From contig NZ_NXGV01000002.1 of NCBI RefSeq assembly GCF_002407605.1, positions 62,001-126,000 of the forward strand: a stretch of 64,000 nt of DNA, read 5' to 3'. The translations under genes were made by a program, and so were the position numbers. How positions within the stretch are numbered: position 1 is the first letter of the stretch; each line of letters starts with the position of its first letter. Source of the DNA: Marinobacter sp. ANT_B65 (lineage in GTDB: Bacteria > Pseudomonadota > Gammaproteobacteria > Pseudomonadales > Oleiphilaceae). The notes below the pieces were generated by a model. It did not search any database. It saw only the letters and a program-made list of their open reading frames with translations, and was not told the origin of the DNA. Positions 18,422 to 28,304 of the stretch are shown in pieces.

Positions 18422-20407
18422 ATGCTCAACGCCGACGCTCTAAACCAGTTGCGCCAGCTAAAGTCTGACATTGAGGAAAGCAAAGTCGTTTTCCCGGGGA
18501 CAGTCAAAGCCACTAACGGCCGTTTCGGATTCGTCGTTCTGGATGAAGGGCGGGACGTATTCCTGCCTCCGGAAGAAATGCAGAAAGTGCTTCCCGGAGA
18601 CCGGGTCAATGTCACGGAACAGGAAGTGGCAAAAGGAAAAACCCAGGGTGTGGTGGATGGGCTGATCGAAAGCCGGCTAAACACCTTTGTCGGGCGCTAT
18701 CTGGTAAAGGGCAAAGGGCATTTTGTTGTGCCGGAAACGCCCGGAATCAATCGCTGGATTTTTATCCCGCCGAAAGAACGCATGAATGCACAGCCAGATG
18801 ACTACCTGTACTGCTGCATTCACAAACATCCGATTCATGATGGCAAAGGCCAGGCGAAAGTACTTCGGGTTATCGGCAAAGCCGGTGAACCGGGTATTGA
18901 ACGCGCACTTACTCTGGCCACTTTCGATCTGACGGACGCCTGGCCGGATCCTGTCATGGAGCAGGCAGAAAGTCTCGACGAAGCCGCCATCGAGGCTCAT
19001 GAGGCCGGCCGGGAAGACCGTACCGACCGGGCATACGTCACTATCGACAGCCCCGCCACTCAGGACATGGACGACGCACTACTGGCTGAACCCAATGCCA
19101 CAGGCTGGGCTGTATCCATTGCCATTGCAGATCCATCAGCCGTCATTGATCCGGAAAGCGCAGCAGACCTCGAAGCCTTCAACCGGGCTACCGCAATCTA
19201 TTTCCCGGGCGAACCACTGCCCATGCTGCCCGACTCCATAAGCACCCGGCTGTGCTCGCTGATGCCAGACGTGAAGCGACTGGCCCTGGTTTGCGATCTG
19301 CAGGTCAATAACGATGGAAGCCTGGGCGACTACAGCTTTCATCAGGCAGTCATCCGTTCCCGGGGCAAGTTAAGCTACGATCTTGTCGCGAACCTGATAG
19401 AGGGCCGCGAAGACGAAGACATCAAAGCTCTGCCGGACGCAGTAGCCAACAGCCTGGACCAGCTCCACCAGGCTGCAACCGCTCTGCGAAAATGGCGGAG
19501 TGAATATGCCCTGTTAAGCGGCGACCGGCCTGAATTCCGGCTCCGGCTGGATGAAAACCGGCGCATTCGCAGCATTGAGCCTTCGGTACAGAATGAAGCC
19601 CATCGCCTGGTAGAGGAGTGCATGGTTGCAGCCAACCGCTGCGCTGCGGATTTCCTGACCCGGCAGCCGTCTGGTCTGTTTGTTCAACACCCGGGGATCC
19701 GCAACGATCGTACAGACAACATTCGTGCCCTGATTGAAGGCTACGCGCCGCATCTTGCCGATATCGATGCCACAACTCCTGAAGGTTTTCAGGCATTAAT
19801 GAAGCAGACCTCTGAACTGGAAGCGGAAGTGCCGGTAAAAGGCATCATTTCCCGCCAGCTGGCCCGTGCTGAGCTTGCGTTCACTGCGGCTCCGCATCAG
19901 GGCATGGGGATCAAGGCATACACGACATTTACGTCGCCCCTGCGCAAATACTCCGATCTCTATGTGCACCGCCTTATCAAAGCGGCCCTCTGGGATTCTC
20001 CAGTCAAGGCATTAAGCGATGAACAGCTGATGATACTTCAGAATGCCCAGTTCAAAGCCCGCCAGGCTGCCAACAGTCTGGAAACCTGGCTCCGGAGCGA
20101 CTTTGCCAAAACGCTGGGCGAAGAACCCATGGAGGGCGTGATCAGCCGGACAATCCCCGCTGGCTTTTTTGTACGCCTGGAAAGTAATGGCCTGGAAGGC
20201 TTTGTCAGCTGCAAGGATCTGGACGGCAAGTACAGTTTCGATCCGGTTACCCTGCGCCTTGTTCACAACAAGAACGGTCGTATCTTCCAGTTGGAACAGG
20301 AAGTAAAAGTACGTTTTTCAGGAGTGGAAGAAGAGCGCCGGCAGGTCAACTTCAAGCTGGTTGAAACTGATGAAAGTATGATGGAGAAGGACGCCAGCCT
20401 GGGCTGA
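18422..20407 (+). CDS. rnb: Exoribonuclease II
   Basis: A 661-residue RNase II-type 3'-to-5' exoribonuclease, close to the usual length of about 640. An N-terminal cold-shock-like RNA-binding region (FGFVVLDEGRDVFLPPEEM) leads to the catalytic RNB domain. The metal-binding Asp cluster IDSPATQDMDDALL lies near residue 210, and an S1 domain near the C-terminus (EGVISRTIPAGFFVRLESNG). It degrades single-stranded mRNA. RNase R would be longer with extra domains. It converges on the acyltransferase gene with hairpins between them. Confidence 0.88.
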   Translation: MLNADALNQLRQLKSDIEESKVVFPGTVKATNGRFGFVVLDEGRDVFLPPEEMQKVLPGDRVNVTEQEVAKGKTQGVVDGLIESRLNTFVGRYLVKGKGHFVVPETPGINRWIFIPPKERMNAQPDDYLYCCIHKHPIHDGKGQAKVLRVIGKAGEPGIERALTLATFDLTDAWPDPVMEQAESLDEAAIEAHEAGREDRTDRAYVTIDSPATQDMDDALLAEPNATGWAVSIAIADPSAVIDPESAADLEAFNRATAIYFPGEPLPMLPDSISTRLCSLMPDVKRLALVCDLQVNNDGSLGDYSFHQAVIRSRGKLSYDLVANLIEGREDEDIKALPDAVANSLDQLHQAATALRKWRSEYALLSGDRPEFRLRLDENRRIRSIEPSVQNEAHRLVEECMVAANRCAADFLTRQPSGLFVQHPGIRNDRTDNIRALIEGYAPHLADIDATTPEGFQALMKQTSELEAEVPVKGIISRQLARAELAFTAAPHQGMGIKAYTTFTSPLRKYSDLYVHRLIKAALWDSPVKALSDEQLMILQNAQFKARQAANSLETWLRSDFAKTLGEEPMEGVISRTIPAGFFVRLESNGLEGFVSCKDLDGKYSFDPVTLRLVHNKNGRIFQLEQEVKVRFSGVEEERRQVNFKLVETDESMMEKDASLG

Positions 20408-20414
20408 CGTCCTT
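20387..20414. terminator. Hairpin at the rnb stop
   Basis: AAGGACG (20387-20393) pairs with CGTCCTT (20408-20414), and an inner CAGCC/GGCTG stem extends it, so the structure spans the rnb stop codon. It sits between two convergent genes. No long T tract follows. Confidence 0.45.
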
Positions 20415-20422
20415 CCTGAGCG

Positions 20423-21316
20423 CTATGGACGAAGCATTTCGTCCAGGCGCTTATCCTTCGCCTGCCATTGATCCGCCAGCCAGTCCTTCACATTCCTGCG
20501 ATGCTCAGCATCTGTTGAATAGTCCCTGCCTTTGAGGTGCTCGGGAATATCCACTGTGTGGATTTCCATCTTGATCTCCTTCACCCGACCACAGATGAAA
20601 TCCCAGAATGTAGGTGCTCCGCCGGGGTATGCAATAGTTACATCGACCAGCGTCTGTATTGAGTCGCCCATGGTATCAAGAACGAAGGCGGCACCGCCGG
20701 CCTTCGGTGTCAACAGGTGGGTATAGCGCGATTTCTGTTTGTCATGCTTGGCTTGGGTAAAGCGCGTACCTTCAACAAAATTCATCACGCTGACCGGCGT
20801 ATAGCGAAACTTCTCACAGGCAATACGGGTTGCCTTGAGATCTTCTCCCCGCTTCTCCGGATGTTTAATCAGGTACTCCCGGGTGTACCGCTTCATAAAC
20901 GGGAAATCCAGCCCCCACCAGGCAAGACCAATAACCGGTACCCAGATGAGTTGCTGTTTAAGGAAGAATTTCAGAAACGGCGCCCGACGGTTGAATACCC
21001 GCTGCATGGCCAGAATATCCACCCAACTCTGGTGGTTGCTGAGCACCAGATACCAGCTTTCACGCCGGAGGTTTTCGGCACCTGAAACCTGCCACTGGGT
21101 TTTATGGGTCAGTTTCATCCAGGCGGTATTGCACGCAACCCAGGATTCGGAAATCCAGATAATGACCCGGGTGCATAAAACCCGGAAGCCCTTATGGGGT
21201 ATAACCAGTTTCAGCAGCGCCGGAATGTATAACAACAGACACCAGAAAAGGGTGTTGATTCCCAGCAAAATGGAATTGAGTACGCCGATAATGGGAGCGG
21301 GGAGGAAGCTGAGCAT
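20423..21316 (-). CDS. PlsC-type acyltransferase (YihG-like)
   Basis: A 297-residue membrane-associated acyltransferase. The acceptor-family motif NHQSWVD (HX4D) and the downstream FVEGTRF box are those of 1-acyl-glycerol-3-phosphate acyltransferases. A hydrophobic N-terminus (about 5-40) anchors it. ATG 21316 is chosen because AGGAA stands five bases upstream; an ORF start 18 codons earlier lacks this. The family includes E. coli YihG, which diversifies phosphatidic acid acyl chains; the exact acyl donor is unknown. A TGGACGAA/TTCGTCCA hairpin with loop GCAT (20426-20445) lies within the last codons. Confidence 0.8.
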   Translation of the reverse strand: MLSFLPAPIIGVLNSILLGINTLFWCLLLYIPALLKLVIPHKGFRVLCTRVIIWISESWVACNTAWMKLTHKTQWQVSGAENLRRESWYLVLSNHQSWVDILAMQRVFNRRAPFLKFFLKQQLIWVPVIGLAWWGLDFPFMKRYTREYLIKHPEKRGEDLKATRIACEKFRYTPVSVMNFVEGTRFTQAKHDKQKSRYTHLLTPKAGGAAFVLDTMGDSIQTLVDVTIAYPGGAPTFWDFICGRVKEIKMEIHTVDIPEHLKGRDYSTDAEHRRNVKDWLADQWQAKDKRLDEMLRP

Positions 21317-21496
21317 GCGGTTCCTGTTGTGATTATTTGGCCAATGATGGGCAATCATACCAATCACCACCGGCTATGGGCAGTGGCCAATGGTGACCAG
21401 ATAGCCAACCCGAAGTTACAGGGTGCCAGAGCAGAGCGTGCAGATTGGTGTGAAGCCAGGTTCCGGGAAGAGTGATTCTGAATTACACTGCCATCC

Positions 21497-22408
21497 ATGA
21501 ACCTTATCGATACATTCAATCTTGATGTTCGCGCACTTCACACCTTTGTCACCGTTCTTGACGAGGGCAGTGTCTCCCGGGCGGCGATCAAGCTGGGGGT
21601 CAGTCAGTCGGCGGTCAGCCATACTCTGGAGCGCTTGCGTAACGCTTTTGGCGATCCGTTGTTCGTCAAATCCGGACGCGGCATTGCGCCCACACAATAC
21701 GCGGTTCAGGCCGGCCCCCATGTGCGTCAGATTCTCGACGATATGCACTCGCTGGCTTCCGGCCCGCCATTCGCGCCGGAAACCACTGAGCTGACCTTCA
21801 CCGTTGCTGCCAACGATTACGAAAGGGATCTGCTGTTGCCACCGCTGATGCAACGCCTGCGGCAACAGGCGCCGGGCATTATGCTTCAGGTGATTGCTTC
21901 CGGGATTCCCAGCGCCGACATGCTGCGCAAAGACGCCTGCGACCTGATCATTTCGCCCCATGCTCCGGAAGCCACCGATATAATGCAAAGAGGCCTGATG
22001 GGTGATCGAATGGTGGTGTTCTATGACCCTGAACAAAGGGATGCACCTGAGAATGTAGCCGATTACCTGAAGGCTGATCACATCTCTGTGATGTTCGCCA
22101 ACGGCGAAAAACCGGCTCTTGAGGCTGGCCTCACAGCCCGTGGACTGAGCCGCCGGAACCTGGTCACTGTCTCCAACTTTTCCGGGCTGTCGGAGTTTCT
22201 CCGTGGCAGCGACATGCTTGTTACTGCGCCTGAGCGCATGAGCAAACACTTACTCCGGGACTTTGCTTCTGTTCCCCTGCCCTTCAACCTGAAGCCTTTT
22301 ACCCTGCTGATGGTATGGCACCGTCGCAACCAGAATGACCCTGCTCACCACTGGCTGAGAAACCAGGTGAACGCAGTCGCAGCCACCATGAACGGCCTTA
22401 ACGAGTAA
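21497..22408 (+). CDS. LysR-family transcriptional regulator
   Basis: A 303-residue LysR regulator with an N-terminal helix-turn-helix (SRAAIKLGVSQSAVSHTLER near 28-48) and an effector-binding region with typical alternating strands. It is divergent from the acyltransferase gene, with 180 bases between. The next gene downstream, an efflux permease, is separated by a long hairpin element, so a shared transcript is uncertain. The effector is not identifiable. Confidence 0.82.
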   Translation: MNLIDTFNLDVRALHTFVTVLDEGSVSRAAIKLGVSQSAVSHTLERLRNAFGDPLFVKSGRGIAPTQYAVQAGPHVRQILDDMHSLASGPPFAPETTELTFTVAANDYERDLLLPPLMQRLRQQAPGIMLQVIASGIPSADMLRKDACDLIISPHAPEATDIMQRGLMGDRMVVFYDPEQRDAPENVADYLKADHISVMFANGEKPALEAGLTARGLSRRNLVTVSNFSGLSEFLRGSDMLVTAPERMSKHLLRDFASVPLPFNLKPFTLLMVWHRRNQNDPAHHWLRNQVNAVAATMNGLNE

Positions 22409-22498
22409 TTCATCAATTTTGTTCATATATCCTATGAGCAGCACTGCCGTTATTTTTCAGTGCGACAACCCCTAGAATCCATTCCAAAGTTGACCGCA

Positions 22499-22604
22499 GG
22501 TGTGGGGTGAGCTTTCCAAAACACGCTCCTTACGGCACATCCATGTGACGCTTGGGCTCCGCCATCCATGGCTCCGCACAGTTTTGGAAAGCTCACCCCA
22601 CACC
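22499..22604. repeat. Long structured hairpin element, copy 2
   Basis: Perfect 24-base arms (22499-22522 and 22581-22604) enclose a 58-base core related to those at 12704-12757 and 36978-37031. The first inner hairpin is CACAT-CC-ATGTG (22536-22547); its outer pair is C-G where the other copies have T-A. The second retains GCCATCCATGGC. The element ends 27 bases before the efflux gene start, much like copy 1 before its gene. Confidence 0.85.
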
Positions 22605-22631
22605 CGCTACCCTCAAATAGCTGGACGTTAA

Positions 22632-23855
22632 ATGCTCGCACTAACCAGTATATGGACCACCATACTACTAGCCGCCGCCGTCGCACTGGGGCCTCTGGCC
22701 ACCGATATGTATCTGCCTGCGCTGCCACAGATCGGCAGTGATTTCGGCACCGGTACCAGCCAGGTTCAGTTGACCCTGAGTCTGTACATGGTCGGCTTTG
22801 CCATCGCGCAACTGGTATGCGGCCCACTGGCAGACCGCTTTGGCCGCAAACCAGTGATGATTGGCGGTTTCGTGCTGTTTGCTATCGCCAGTATCGGTTG
22901 TGCACTCGCCAGCAACATAGAAACCCTGATTCTTTGCCGATTCCTTCAGGCACTGGGTGGGTCGGCAGGCCCGGTTCTCGGGCGGGCTGCTATCCGGGAT
23001 ATCTATACCCCCCGGGAGGCCGCAAAAATCATGGCACTTCTTGCCAGTATCATGGCCCTGGCGCCTGCCGTAGCACCAACACTCGGCGGCCTGATGGTAG
23101 CCGGGCTCGGCTGGCACTCTATTTTCCTTGTGCTGGGCGCCTATGCACTGATCATGGCCCTGGTCGTGACTTTCGGTATCCCTGAACCCATGCGCCCGGA
23201 ATACCGCCAACCTTTACAGCTCGGCAGCCTGCTGCGGAACTATCGCGCCATAGGCACCGACATCAGCTTTCTTGGCTACACACTGACCAATGCACTGATA
23301 TTTTCAGGGCTGTTTGCGTTTCTCTCGGGTTCCTCGTTCGTACTGATCGATTTTCTTGAAGTGCCACCTCAGCAGTTTGGTCTGTATTTTGCCGGCATAG
23401 TGGTTGGTTACGTTACAGGTAACCTGTCAGCGATTCGCCTTGGCAGCCGCCTGACTCCGGATCAGATTCTGGTACGCGGGCTTATTATTGCCGTCGCAGC
23501 TGGCAGCCTTATGGTGGCTCTGGCACTGGCAGGGGTGTTCAGTGTGTGGGCAGTCATACTGCCTCAGGCACTGTTTATGGCGGGAACCGGAATGGTTATG
23601 CCCCAGACCATGGCGGGAGCCATGGCCAACTTCCCACGCATGGCCGGCTCGGCTTCAGCGCTGTTCGGCTTCGCCCAGATGGCCGTCGCAGCAGGAGCTG
23701 GCATGCTTGTAGGCCACTTGCATGACGGAACCTCATTAGTGATGGCCACAGTTATTGCCATCTGCGCCATTTGTTCCCTCGCAAGCTACAGGCTGCTGGT
23801 TCAGCGCTATCCCGCTCCCGGATTCGAGCCGCAAGTGGTATCCGGGCAGTCGTAG
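22632..23855 (+). CDS. Bcr/CflA-type multidrug efflux MFS permease
   Basis: A 407-residue inner-membrane protein with about 12 hydrophobic segments. The motif GPLADRFGRKPVM (between helices 2 and 3) and the N-terminal ATDMYLPALPQI are typical of the drug-proton antiporter-1 Bcr/CflA subfamily. It would export drugs or metabolites using the proton gradient. The start ATG lacks a strong ribosome-binding site, and a long hairpin element lies immediately upstream. The substrate is not predictable. Confidence 0.85.
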   Translation: MLALTSIWTTILLAAAVALGPLATDMYLPALPQIGSDFGTGTSQVQLTLSLYMVGFAIAQLVCGPLADRFGRKPVMIGGFVLFAIASIGCALASNIETLILCRFLQALGGSAGPVLGRAAIRDIYTPREAAKIMALLASIMALAPAVAPTLGGLMVAGLGWHSIFLVLGAYALIMALVVTFGIPEPMRPEYRQPLQLGSLLRNYRAIGTDISFLGYTLTNALIFSGLFAFLSGSSFVLIDFLEVPPQQFGLYFAGIVVGYVTGNLSAIRLGSRLTPDQILVRGLIIAVAAGSLMVALALAGVFSVWAVILPQALFMAGTGMVMPQTMAGAMANFPRMAGSASALFGFAQMAVAAGAGMLVGHLHDGTSLVMATVIAICAICSLASYRLLVQRYPAPGFEPQVVSGQS

Positions 23856-23966
23856 CCTTTCAATATAACCGTGGGGGATGCAAACTCATCCAGGATGAAC
23901 TAAACAGAGTAAGCTGTTTATGAACATTTCCGGATCACTATTTCCGTACCACGAAAGGAAAAACCC

Positions 23967-24464
23967 ATGAGTACAGTAACCCTCGACGGCAACCCTATTG
24001 AATTAAGCGGCAAGTTTCCGCAGAACGGCGACACAGTACCCTCTTTTACACTCACCAACAGTGGTCTTGAAGAAGTAACACTCGACCACTGGGCCGGGAA
24101 ACGCAAAATCCTGAACATCATCCCCAGTATCGATACCGGGGTGTGCGCCGCCTCCACTCGTAAGTTCAATGAAAAAGCCGGAGCCTTGGATAACACTGTT
24201 GTACTGGTTGTCTCCGCCGACCTGCCATTTGCTGCAGCCCGTTTTTGTGGCGCAGAAGGCCTGGAAAACGTCATCACACTTTCGTCCTTCCGGAACTACA
24301 GTTTCCAGCAGGACTACGGAGTTGGCATTCAGACCGGACCGCTGGCCGGCCTTTGCGCCCGCGCAGTGCTGGTGCTGGATGCAGACAACAAAGTTCTCCA
24401 CAGCCAGCTTGTCGGTGAAATCAAAGACGAGCCCGACTACGAGGCAGCGCTGAAGGTTCTCTGA
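23967..24464 (+). CDS. tpx: Thiol peroxidase Tpx
   Basis: A 165-residue atypical 2-Cys peroxiredoxin that reduces hydroperoxides using thioredoxin. The peroxidatic Cys60 is in [11 protein letters not shown] and the resolving Cys94 in ARFCGAEG, one position from the Cys61/Cys95 pair of the E. coli protein. AAGGAAAAACCC precedes the start. It stands alone between the efflux genes and is followed by a hairpin. Confidence 0.92.
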   Translation: MSTVTLDGNPIELSGKFPQNGDTVPSFTLTNSGLEEVTLDHWAGKRKILNIIPSIDTGVCAASTRKFNEKAGALDNTVVLVVSADLPFAAARFCGAEGLENVITLSSFRNYSFQQDYGVGIQTGPLAGLCARAVLVLDADNKVLHSQLVGEIKDEPDYEAALKVL

Positions 24465-24551
24465 TCAGGGCTCCGGAGCAACATCAGGAAATTCTGGAGG
24501 AAAAGCCGCTCTGCCCGAAGCCTTTTGGGTAGTCCGGCCTCCCCGGACAGT

Positions 24552-24573
24552 GCATTGCCAGGGATGGCAATGC
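24552..24573. terminator. Hairpin between tpx and the MATE gene
   Basis: GCATTGCCA (24552-24560) and TGGCAATGC (24565-24573) form a perfect 9-bp stem with loop GGGA. There is no T tract, so it is more likely a structural boundary than a canonical terminator. The rest of the 225-base gap shows no coding sequence I can support. Confidence 0.4.
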
Positions 24574-24689
24574 CAGGCCCCCACAGATATGTTCACGGCG
24601 TGTCTGAGAGTCCCGCCCTATAGGCCAACTTCAAAGTAAACCTGTTAGACTTCCGCCCCAAACCCAGACCAAGGCGTCAGCCCAAACCC

Positions 24690-26030
24690 GTGAGCAACAC
24701 CACCCAAACCGCCAGCCTGTCCCGCCAGCTCTACACCATGACCTGGCCCATGCTGTTTGGCGTGCTCTCACTGATGACTTTCCAGCTGGCCGACAGTGCT
24801 TTTATTGGCCAACTCGGCCGCGACCCGCTGGCCGCACTCGGCTTCACACTCCCCATGCACCAGCTCATCATCGGTCTGCAGGTCGGCCTAGGGATCGCCA
24901 CCACCGCAATTATCTCGCGGACACTCGGTACCGGTGATGAACTGCGGGCATATCGCCTCGGTGGTCTGGTCATAACCGTTGGCAGCATGCTGGTCTTTTT
25001 ACTCTGTGCCAGCCTGTGGCTCCTGCAAAATCCGATCATGACAGCGCTTGGCGCAGACGACACCCTGCTCCCCCTGATTCGCAGCTATTGGATGCCCTGG
25101 CTGCTCTCCGCATGGTTTGGCGCATGTATCTACTTCGGTTACAGCATTTGCCGCTCCCACGGTGACACCAAACTGCCCGGCTATATGATGGTCGCCACAA
25201 GCCTCACCAACATAGCCCTGGATCCACTGTATATTTTTGTTTTTGACTGGGGACTTCCCGGTGCTGCCTGGGCCACAGTTACGTCTTTTGCAATCGGCTG
25301 TCTGTTTATCTATCCGAAACTTCTGAAGCGTGGCTGGGCCCGCTTCGACCTGCGTGAGCTCGCCTTGGGCCATGCCCTGAGGCAACTCAACAGTATTATG
25401 GCTCCAGCCATGGTCAGCCAAATGATGCCACCCGCGTCTTCCATGCTGGCAACCACCATGGTTGCCGGTTTTGGCTCGGCTGCGGTTGCAGCCTGGGGGC
25501 TGGGCACACGCCTGGAGTTTTTCTCCATTGTAGTGGTGCTCGCATTGACCATGTCCCTGCCCCCCATGATCGGGCGCATGCTGGGCGCCGGCGACATCGA
25601 ACAGATCCGCAAACTGGTACGCCTGGCTGTGCGCTTTGTGGTGATCTGGCAACTGGCCATCGGCCTGCTCTGGCTGGTCGCCTCTGGCCTGGTTGCCGAA
25701 TTGTTTACCAGCGACGATGAAGTTCAGAAAATTCTTGGGGGTTATCTCTTGCGGGTGCCGCTTAGCTACAGTGGTCTGGGGGTTTGCATGCTGATGGTAT
25801 CTGTATGCAACGCTCTTGGCCTGGCCATGAGGGCTTTACTGGTTGCAACTCTGCGGCTGTTTCTCTGCTTCCTGCCATTGTTGTGGCTGGGCAGCCAGTT
25901 CGGCGGCCTGTACGGCCTGATGAGTGGCGCCCTCGCAGGCAATCTGTTCGCCGGAGCAATGGCCTACAGTTTCTACCGTACCGGCATGAAACAATTGCGT
26001 ACAGGGGCAGGGAGTTCAGTTAAAACGTGA
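24690..26030 (+). CDS. MATE-family efflux transporter
   Basis: A 446-residue polytopic protein of the DinF-like MATE group. Two repeated halves of about six helices are visible, with MLFGVLSLMTFQLADSAFIG at the start of the first. It exports cationic compounds using sodium or protons. The gene begins with GTG at 24690. Its 3' end overlaps the end of the opposite-strand thioesterase gene by 15 bases, a tail-to-tail overlap. Substrate unknown. Confidence 0.85.
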   Translation: MSNTTQTASLSRQLYTMTWPMLFGVLSLMTFQLADSAFIGQLGRDPLAALGFTLPMHQLIIGLQVGLGIATTAIISRTLGTGDELRAYRLGGLVITVGSMLVFLLCASLWLLQNPIMTALGADDTLLPLIRSYWMPWLLSAWFGACIYFGYSICRSHGDTKLPGYMMVATSLTNIALDPLYIFVFDWGLPGAAWATVTSFAIGCLFIYPKLLKRGWARFDLRELALGHALRQLNSIMAPAMVSQMMPPASSMLATTMVAGFGSAAVAAWGLGTRLEFFSIVVVLALTMSLPPMIGRMLGAGDIEQIRKLVRLAVRFVVIWQLAIGLLWLVASGLVAELFTSDDEVQKILGGYLLRVPLSYSGLGVCMLMVSVCNALGLAMRALLVATLRLFLCFLPLLWLGSQFGGLYGLMSGALAGNLFAGAMAYSFYRTGMKQLRTGAGSSVKT

Positions 26031-26441
26031 CCGGAAACTCTCTGGCATGGGGATCATCTTCTTGGCCTGGTAATCAAAGAAGACAAACCCGTATTTCGCC
26101 AGGGCAACAGGCTGGCCGCTCTCGGCCTTGGTTACCCGGAACACAAAATCGCCACCATATTTATTGAAATCCATCGCTCCCACTTCAAAGCGCAGTACTT
26201 CCGGAAAGAACGACTCCGACTGATACATTGTGGCCAGATCCGTCAAAATCGTGCCCTCACCACCGAAATCACCATCCGGCATGTCGCAACTTATCAGAAA
26301 CCGGGCTCGCGCCTCAGAGAGCATCGAAACCAGGGCATCGTTACCCAGGTGATTGGCGCCATTGATGTCGGTGGTTCTCACCTGTATACAGGTTTCGAAA
26401 CAGAATACATCGTCGGGAAAAGAGAGTTGAATTCGGGCCAC
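26016..26441 (-). CDS. 4-hydroxybenzoyl-CoA-type thioesterase
   Basis: A 141-residue single hotdog-fold protein. The N-terminal segment TDINGANHLGNDALVSMLSEAR corresponds to the family active-site region in which Asp or Asn and His flank the acyl thioester. It would hydrolyse an acyl-CoA of unknown type. It overlaps the MATE gene tail to tail and is divergent from the Nudix fusion gene. No operon partner is evident. Confidence 0.78.
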   Translation of the reverse strand: MARIQLSFPDDVFCFETCIQVRTTDINGANHLGNDALVSMLSEARARFLISCDMPDGDFGGEGTILTDLATMYQSESFFPEVLRFEVGAMDFNKYGGDFVFRVTKAESGQPVALAKYGFVFFDYQAKKMIPMPESFRSRFN

Positions 26442-26630
26442 TTCAGGTACCTGTCTGGCAAAGTGTCGGGAGCAGAAACGGATGATACGCTGTTGTACTC
26501 AGGTGTTCACCTCAAGATCTTGTCGTAAAAATCGGTTATCTTCGTTTCTGGTCTTTTAGCGCTGACTTCTGCCTTTACGAGCCAGATATGGCTTTCATGG
26601 CAGATCCAGAAGCATGCGGAGGTTACGGTT

Positions 26631-28286
26631 TTGAATAATAAGAACTCTATGGATATTCGCCCTGCGGCAACCCTGGCACTGGTTCGGGATACTCGGGACG
26701 GTATTGAGATATTACTGTTGCAGCGTACCTGGGACGCCGTATTTCTACCCGGCTATTACGTTTTTCCCGGCGGCGCAGTAGACCAGCTGGAAGCCCGGGG
26801 GCGCGAGCATGCTGCCGGACCGGAAGACACTGAAATCAGTCATACCATGAGCCTGAGCGAAGGCGGCGTGGATTACATGCTGGCCGCAGTCCGTGAGTGC
26901 TTTGAAGAGGCTGGCGTATTGCTGGCAGTCGATACAGAGCAGCGCACAGTCAGCGGCGACCACCCCGTCCATGATGATCGCGAGGCAGTATTCAGAGGTG
27001 AATTATCCCTGGCTGAACTGTGTCAGCGGCATGAGCTGACAATCCCTCTGGACAGGCTCGCTTATCTGAGCCACTGGATTACGCCTCCTGGCCCTCCCCG
27101 GCGCTTTGACACCAGGTTCTTCGTAACGACAGCTCCGGAGAATCAGCCTGTCAGCCATGATGGTGAGGAAACTATCAGCCACGTGTGGATCAGCCCGGCA
27201 CAGGCACTGGAAGAACATCGTGCCGGATTGCGGTTAATGACCCTGCCGACCATAAGAACCCTTCGGGTTCTGCGAGACTTTGATAGCGTCGAAACCCTGA
27301 TGCGTTATGCCTGGGCCAACCCTCCTGAACCCTATCCAAGCCAGCCGTGGCCGGCCATCCAGCGTGGCAAACCTGTGATTCTTGAGCCCGGAGCCCCGGC
27401 CTATGATGAGGCCGCCAAGCTGGATCCGGAGGGTGAAGGCACAACAAAAGCCGAGATTATTCCCGGTGAGCCCGTCGAAATTGCTGCCGGTGTCATCCGC
27501 CTTACAGCGCCCAACCCCAGCGTGATGACCGGCCCTGGCACCAATACCTACATTCTGGGCCACGAGCGCTTTACCGTGCTGGACCCGGGCCCCGACCATG
27601 CCGGACACCTCAACCGGATACTGGAAGTAACAGGCGGGAAAATTGACTCCGTCGTTGTCACTCACACCCACCTCGACCACTCCCCTGGCGCCCGGGTCCT
27701 GAAGGAAAAAACCGGATGTCGGATATATGGCCGGCCGGCACCGGCCGGAGCATCACAGGACCAGACGTTCGCGCCAGATGAACAACCTGAACATGGCGAC
27801 CTGATAAACACCGATGCCGGTGCGCTGACAGCGCTGTACACGCCCGGGCACGCTTCGAACCATCTTTGCTTCGTACTCCGGGACCAGCAGTTGCTGTTTT
27901 CGGGTGATCACATCATGCAGGGCTCGACGGTGGTCATAAACCCGCCTGACGGTGACATGAAGGCATACCTGGAATCACTCTATGATCTGCTCACAGAGCC
28001 TGTCCGGTATATAGCACCGGCACATGGTTTTCTGATGGGACACCCGGAAGCAATTATCGACTACCTGATCACTCACCGACTGGCCAGGGAGCACAAGGTG
28101 GCAAGAGCCCTGGAAAAGCTGTCACCTGTGAGCCTGAAAGACCTGACAGGCAATGCCTACGGTGATGTACCAACGGCGATTCACGGAATCGCCGCTCGGT
28201 CCGCACTGGCCCACCTGCTGAAGCTGGAGGCAGACGGCCGGGCCGTACAGAACGAAGGGCTCTGGCGAGCGACATCAACAACCTGA
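26631..28286 (+). CDS. Nudix hydrolase fused to metallo-beta-lactamase-fold hydrolase
   Basis: A 551-residue fusion. Residues about 10-220 are a Nudix domain of the NUDT19-like type: FPGGAVDQ begins it, and the box core RECFEEAGVLL lies far downstream because of an insertion. Residues about 285-520 are a metallo-beta-lactamase-fold domain with THTHLDH near 344-350, GHASNH and SGDH, resembling LACTB2. The Nudix part suggests a CoA or nucleotide-diphosphate substrate; the second part hydrolyses esters or RNA in relatives. TTG 26631 is chosen because GGAGG precedes it by eight bases; ATG 26649 is possible. Confidence 0.83.
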   Translation: MNNKNSMDIRPAATLALVRDTRDGIEILLLQRTWDAVFLPGYYVFPGGAVDQLEARGREHAAGPEDTEISHTMSLSEGGVDYMLAAVRECFEEAGVLLAVDTEQRTVSGDHPVHDDREAVFRGELSLAELCQRHELTIPLDRLAYLSHWITPPGPPRRFDTRFFVTTAPENQPVSHDGEETISHVWISPAQALEEHRAGLRLMTLPTIRTLRVLRDFDSVETLMRYAWANPPEPYPSQPWPAIQRGKPVILEPGAPAYDEAAKLDPEGEGTTKAEIIPGEPVEIAAGVIRLTAPNPSVMTGPGTNTYILGHERFTVLDPGPDHAGHLNRILEVTGGKIDSVVVTHTHLDHSPGARVLKEKTGCRIYGRPAPAGASQDQTFAPDEQPEHGDLINTDAGALTALYTPGHASNHLCFVLRDQQLLFSGDHIMQGSTVVINPPDGDMKAYLESLYDLLTEPVRYIAPAHGFLMGHPEAIIDYLITHRLAREHKVARALEKLSPVSLKDLTGNAYGDVPTAIHGIAARSALAHLLKLEADGRAVQNEGLWRATSTT

Positions 28287-28304
28287 GTGTTTCAGCCGCG
28301 CCAG

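Noticed and set aside
26444..26512. CAGGTACCTG and AGGTGTTCACCT in the thioesterase-Nudix gap considered as paired operators
   Set aside because: Short palindromes of different geometry with no matching regulator nearby; chance occurrence cannot be excluded.
26597..26638. Short upstream open frame before the Nudix fusion, considered as a leader peptide
   Set aside because: Thirteen codons with no regulatory residue run and no attenuator structure; probably chance.
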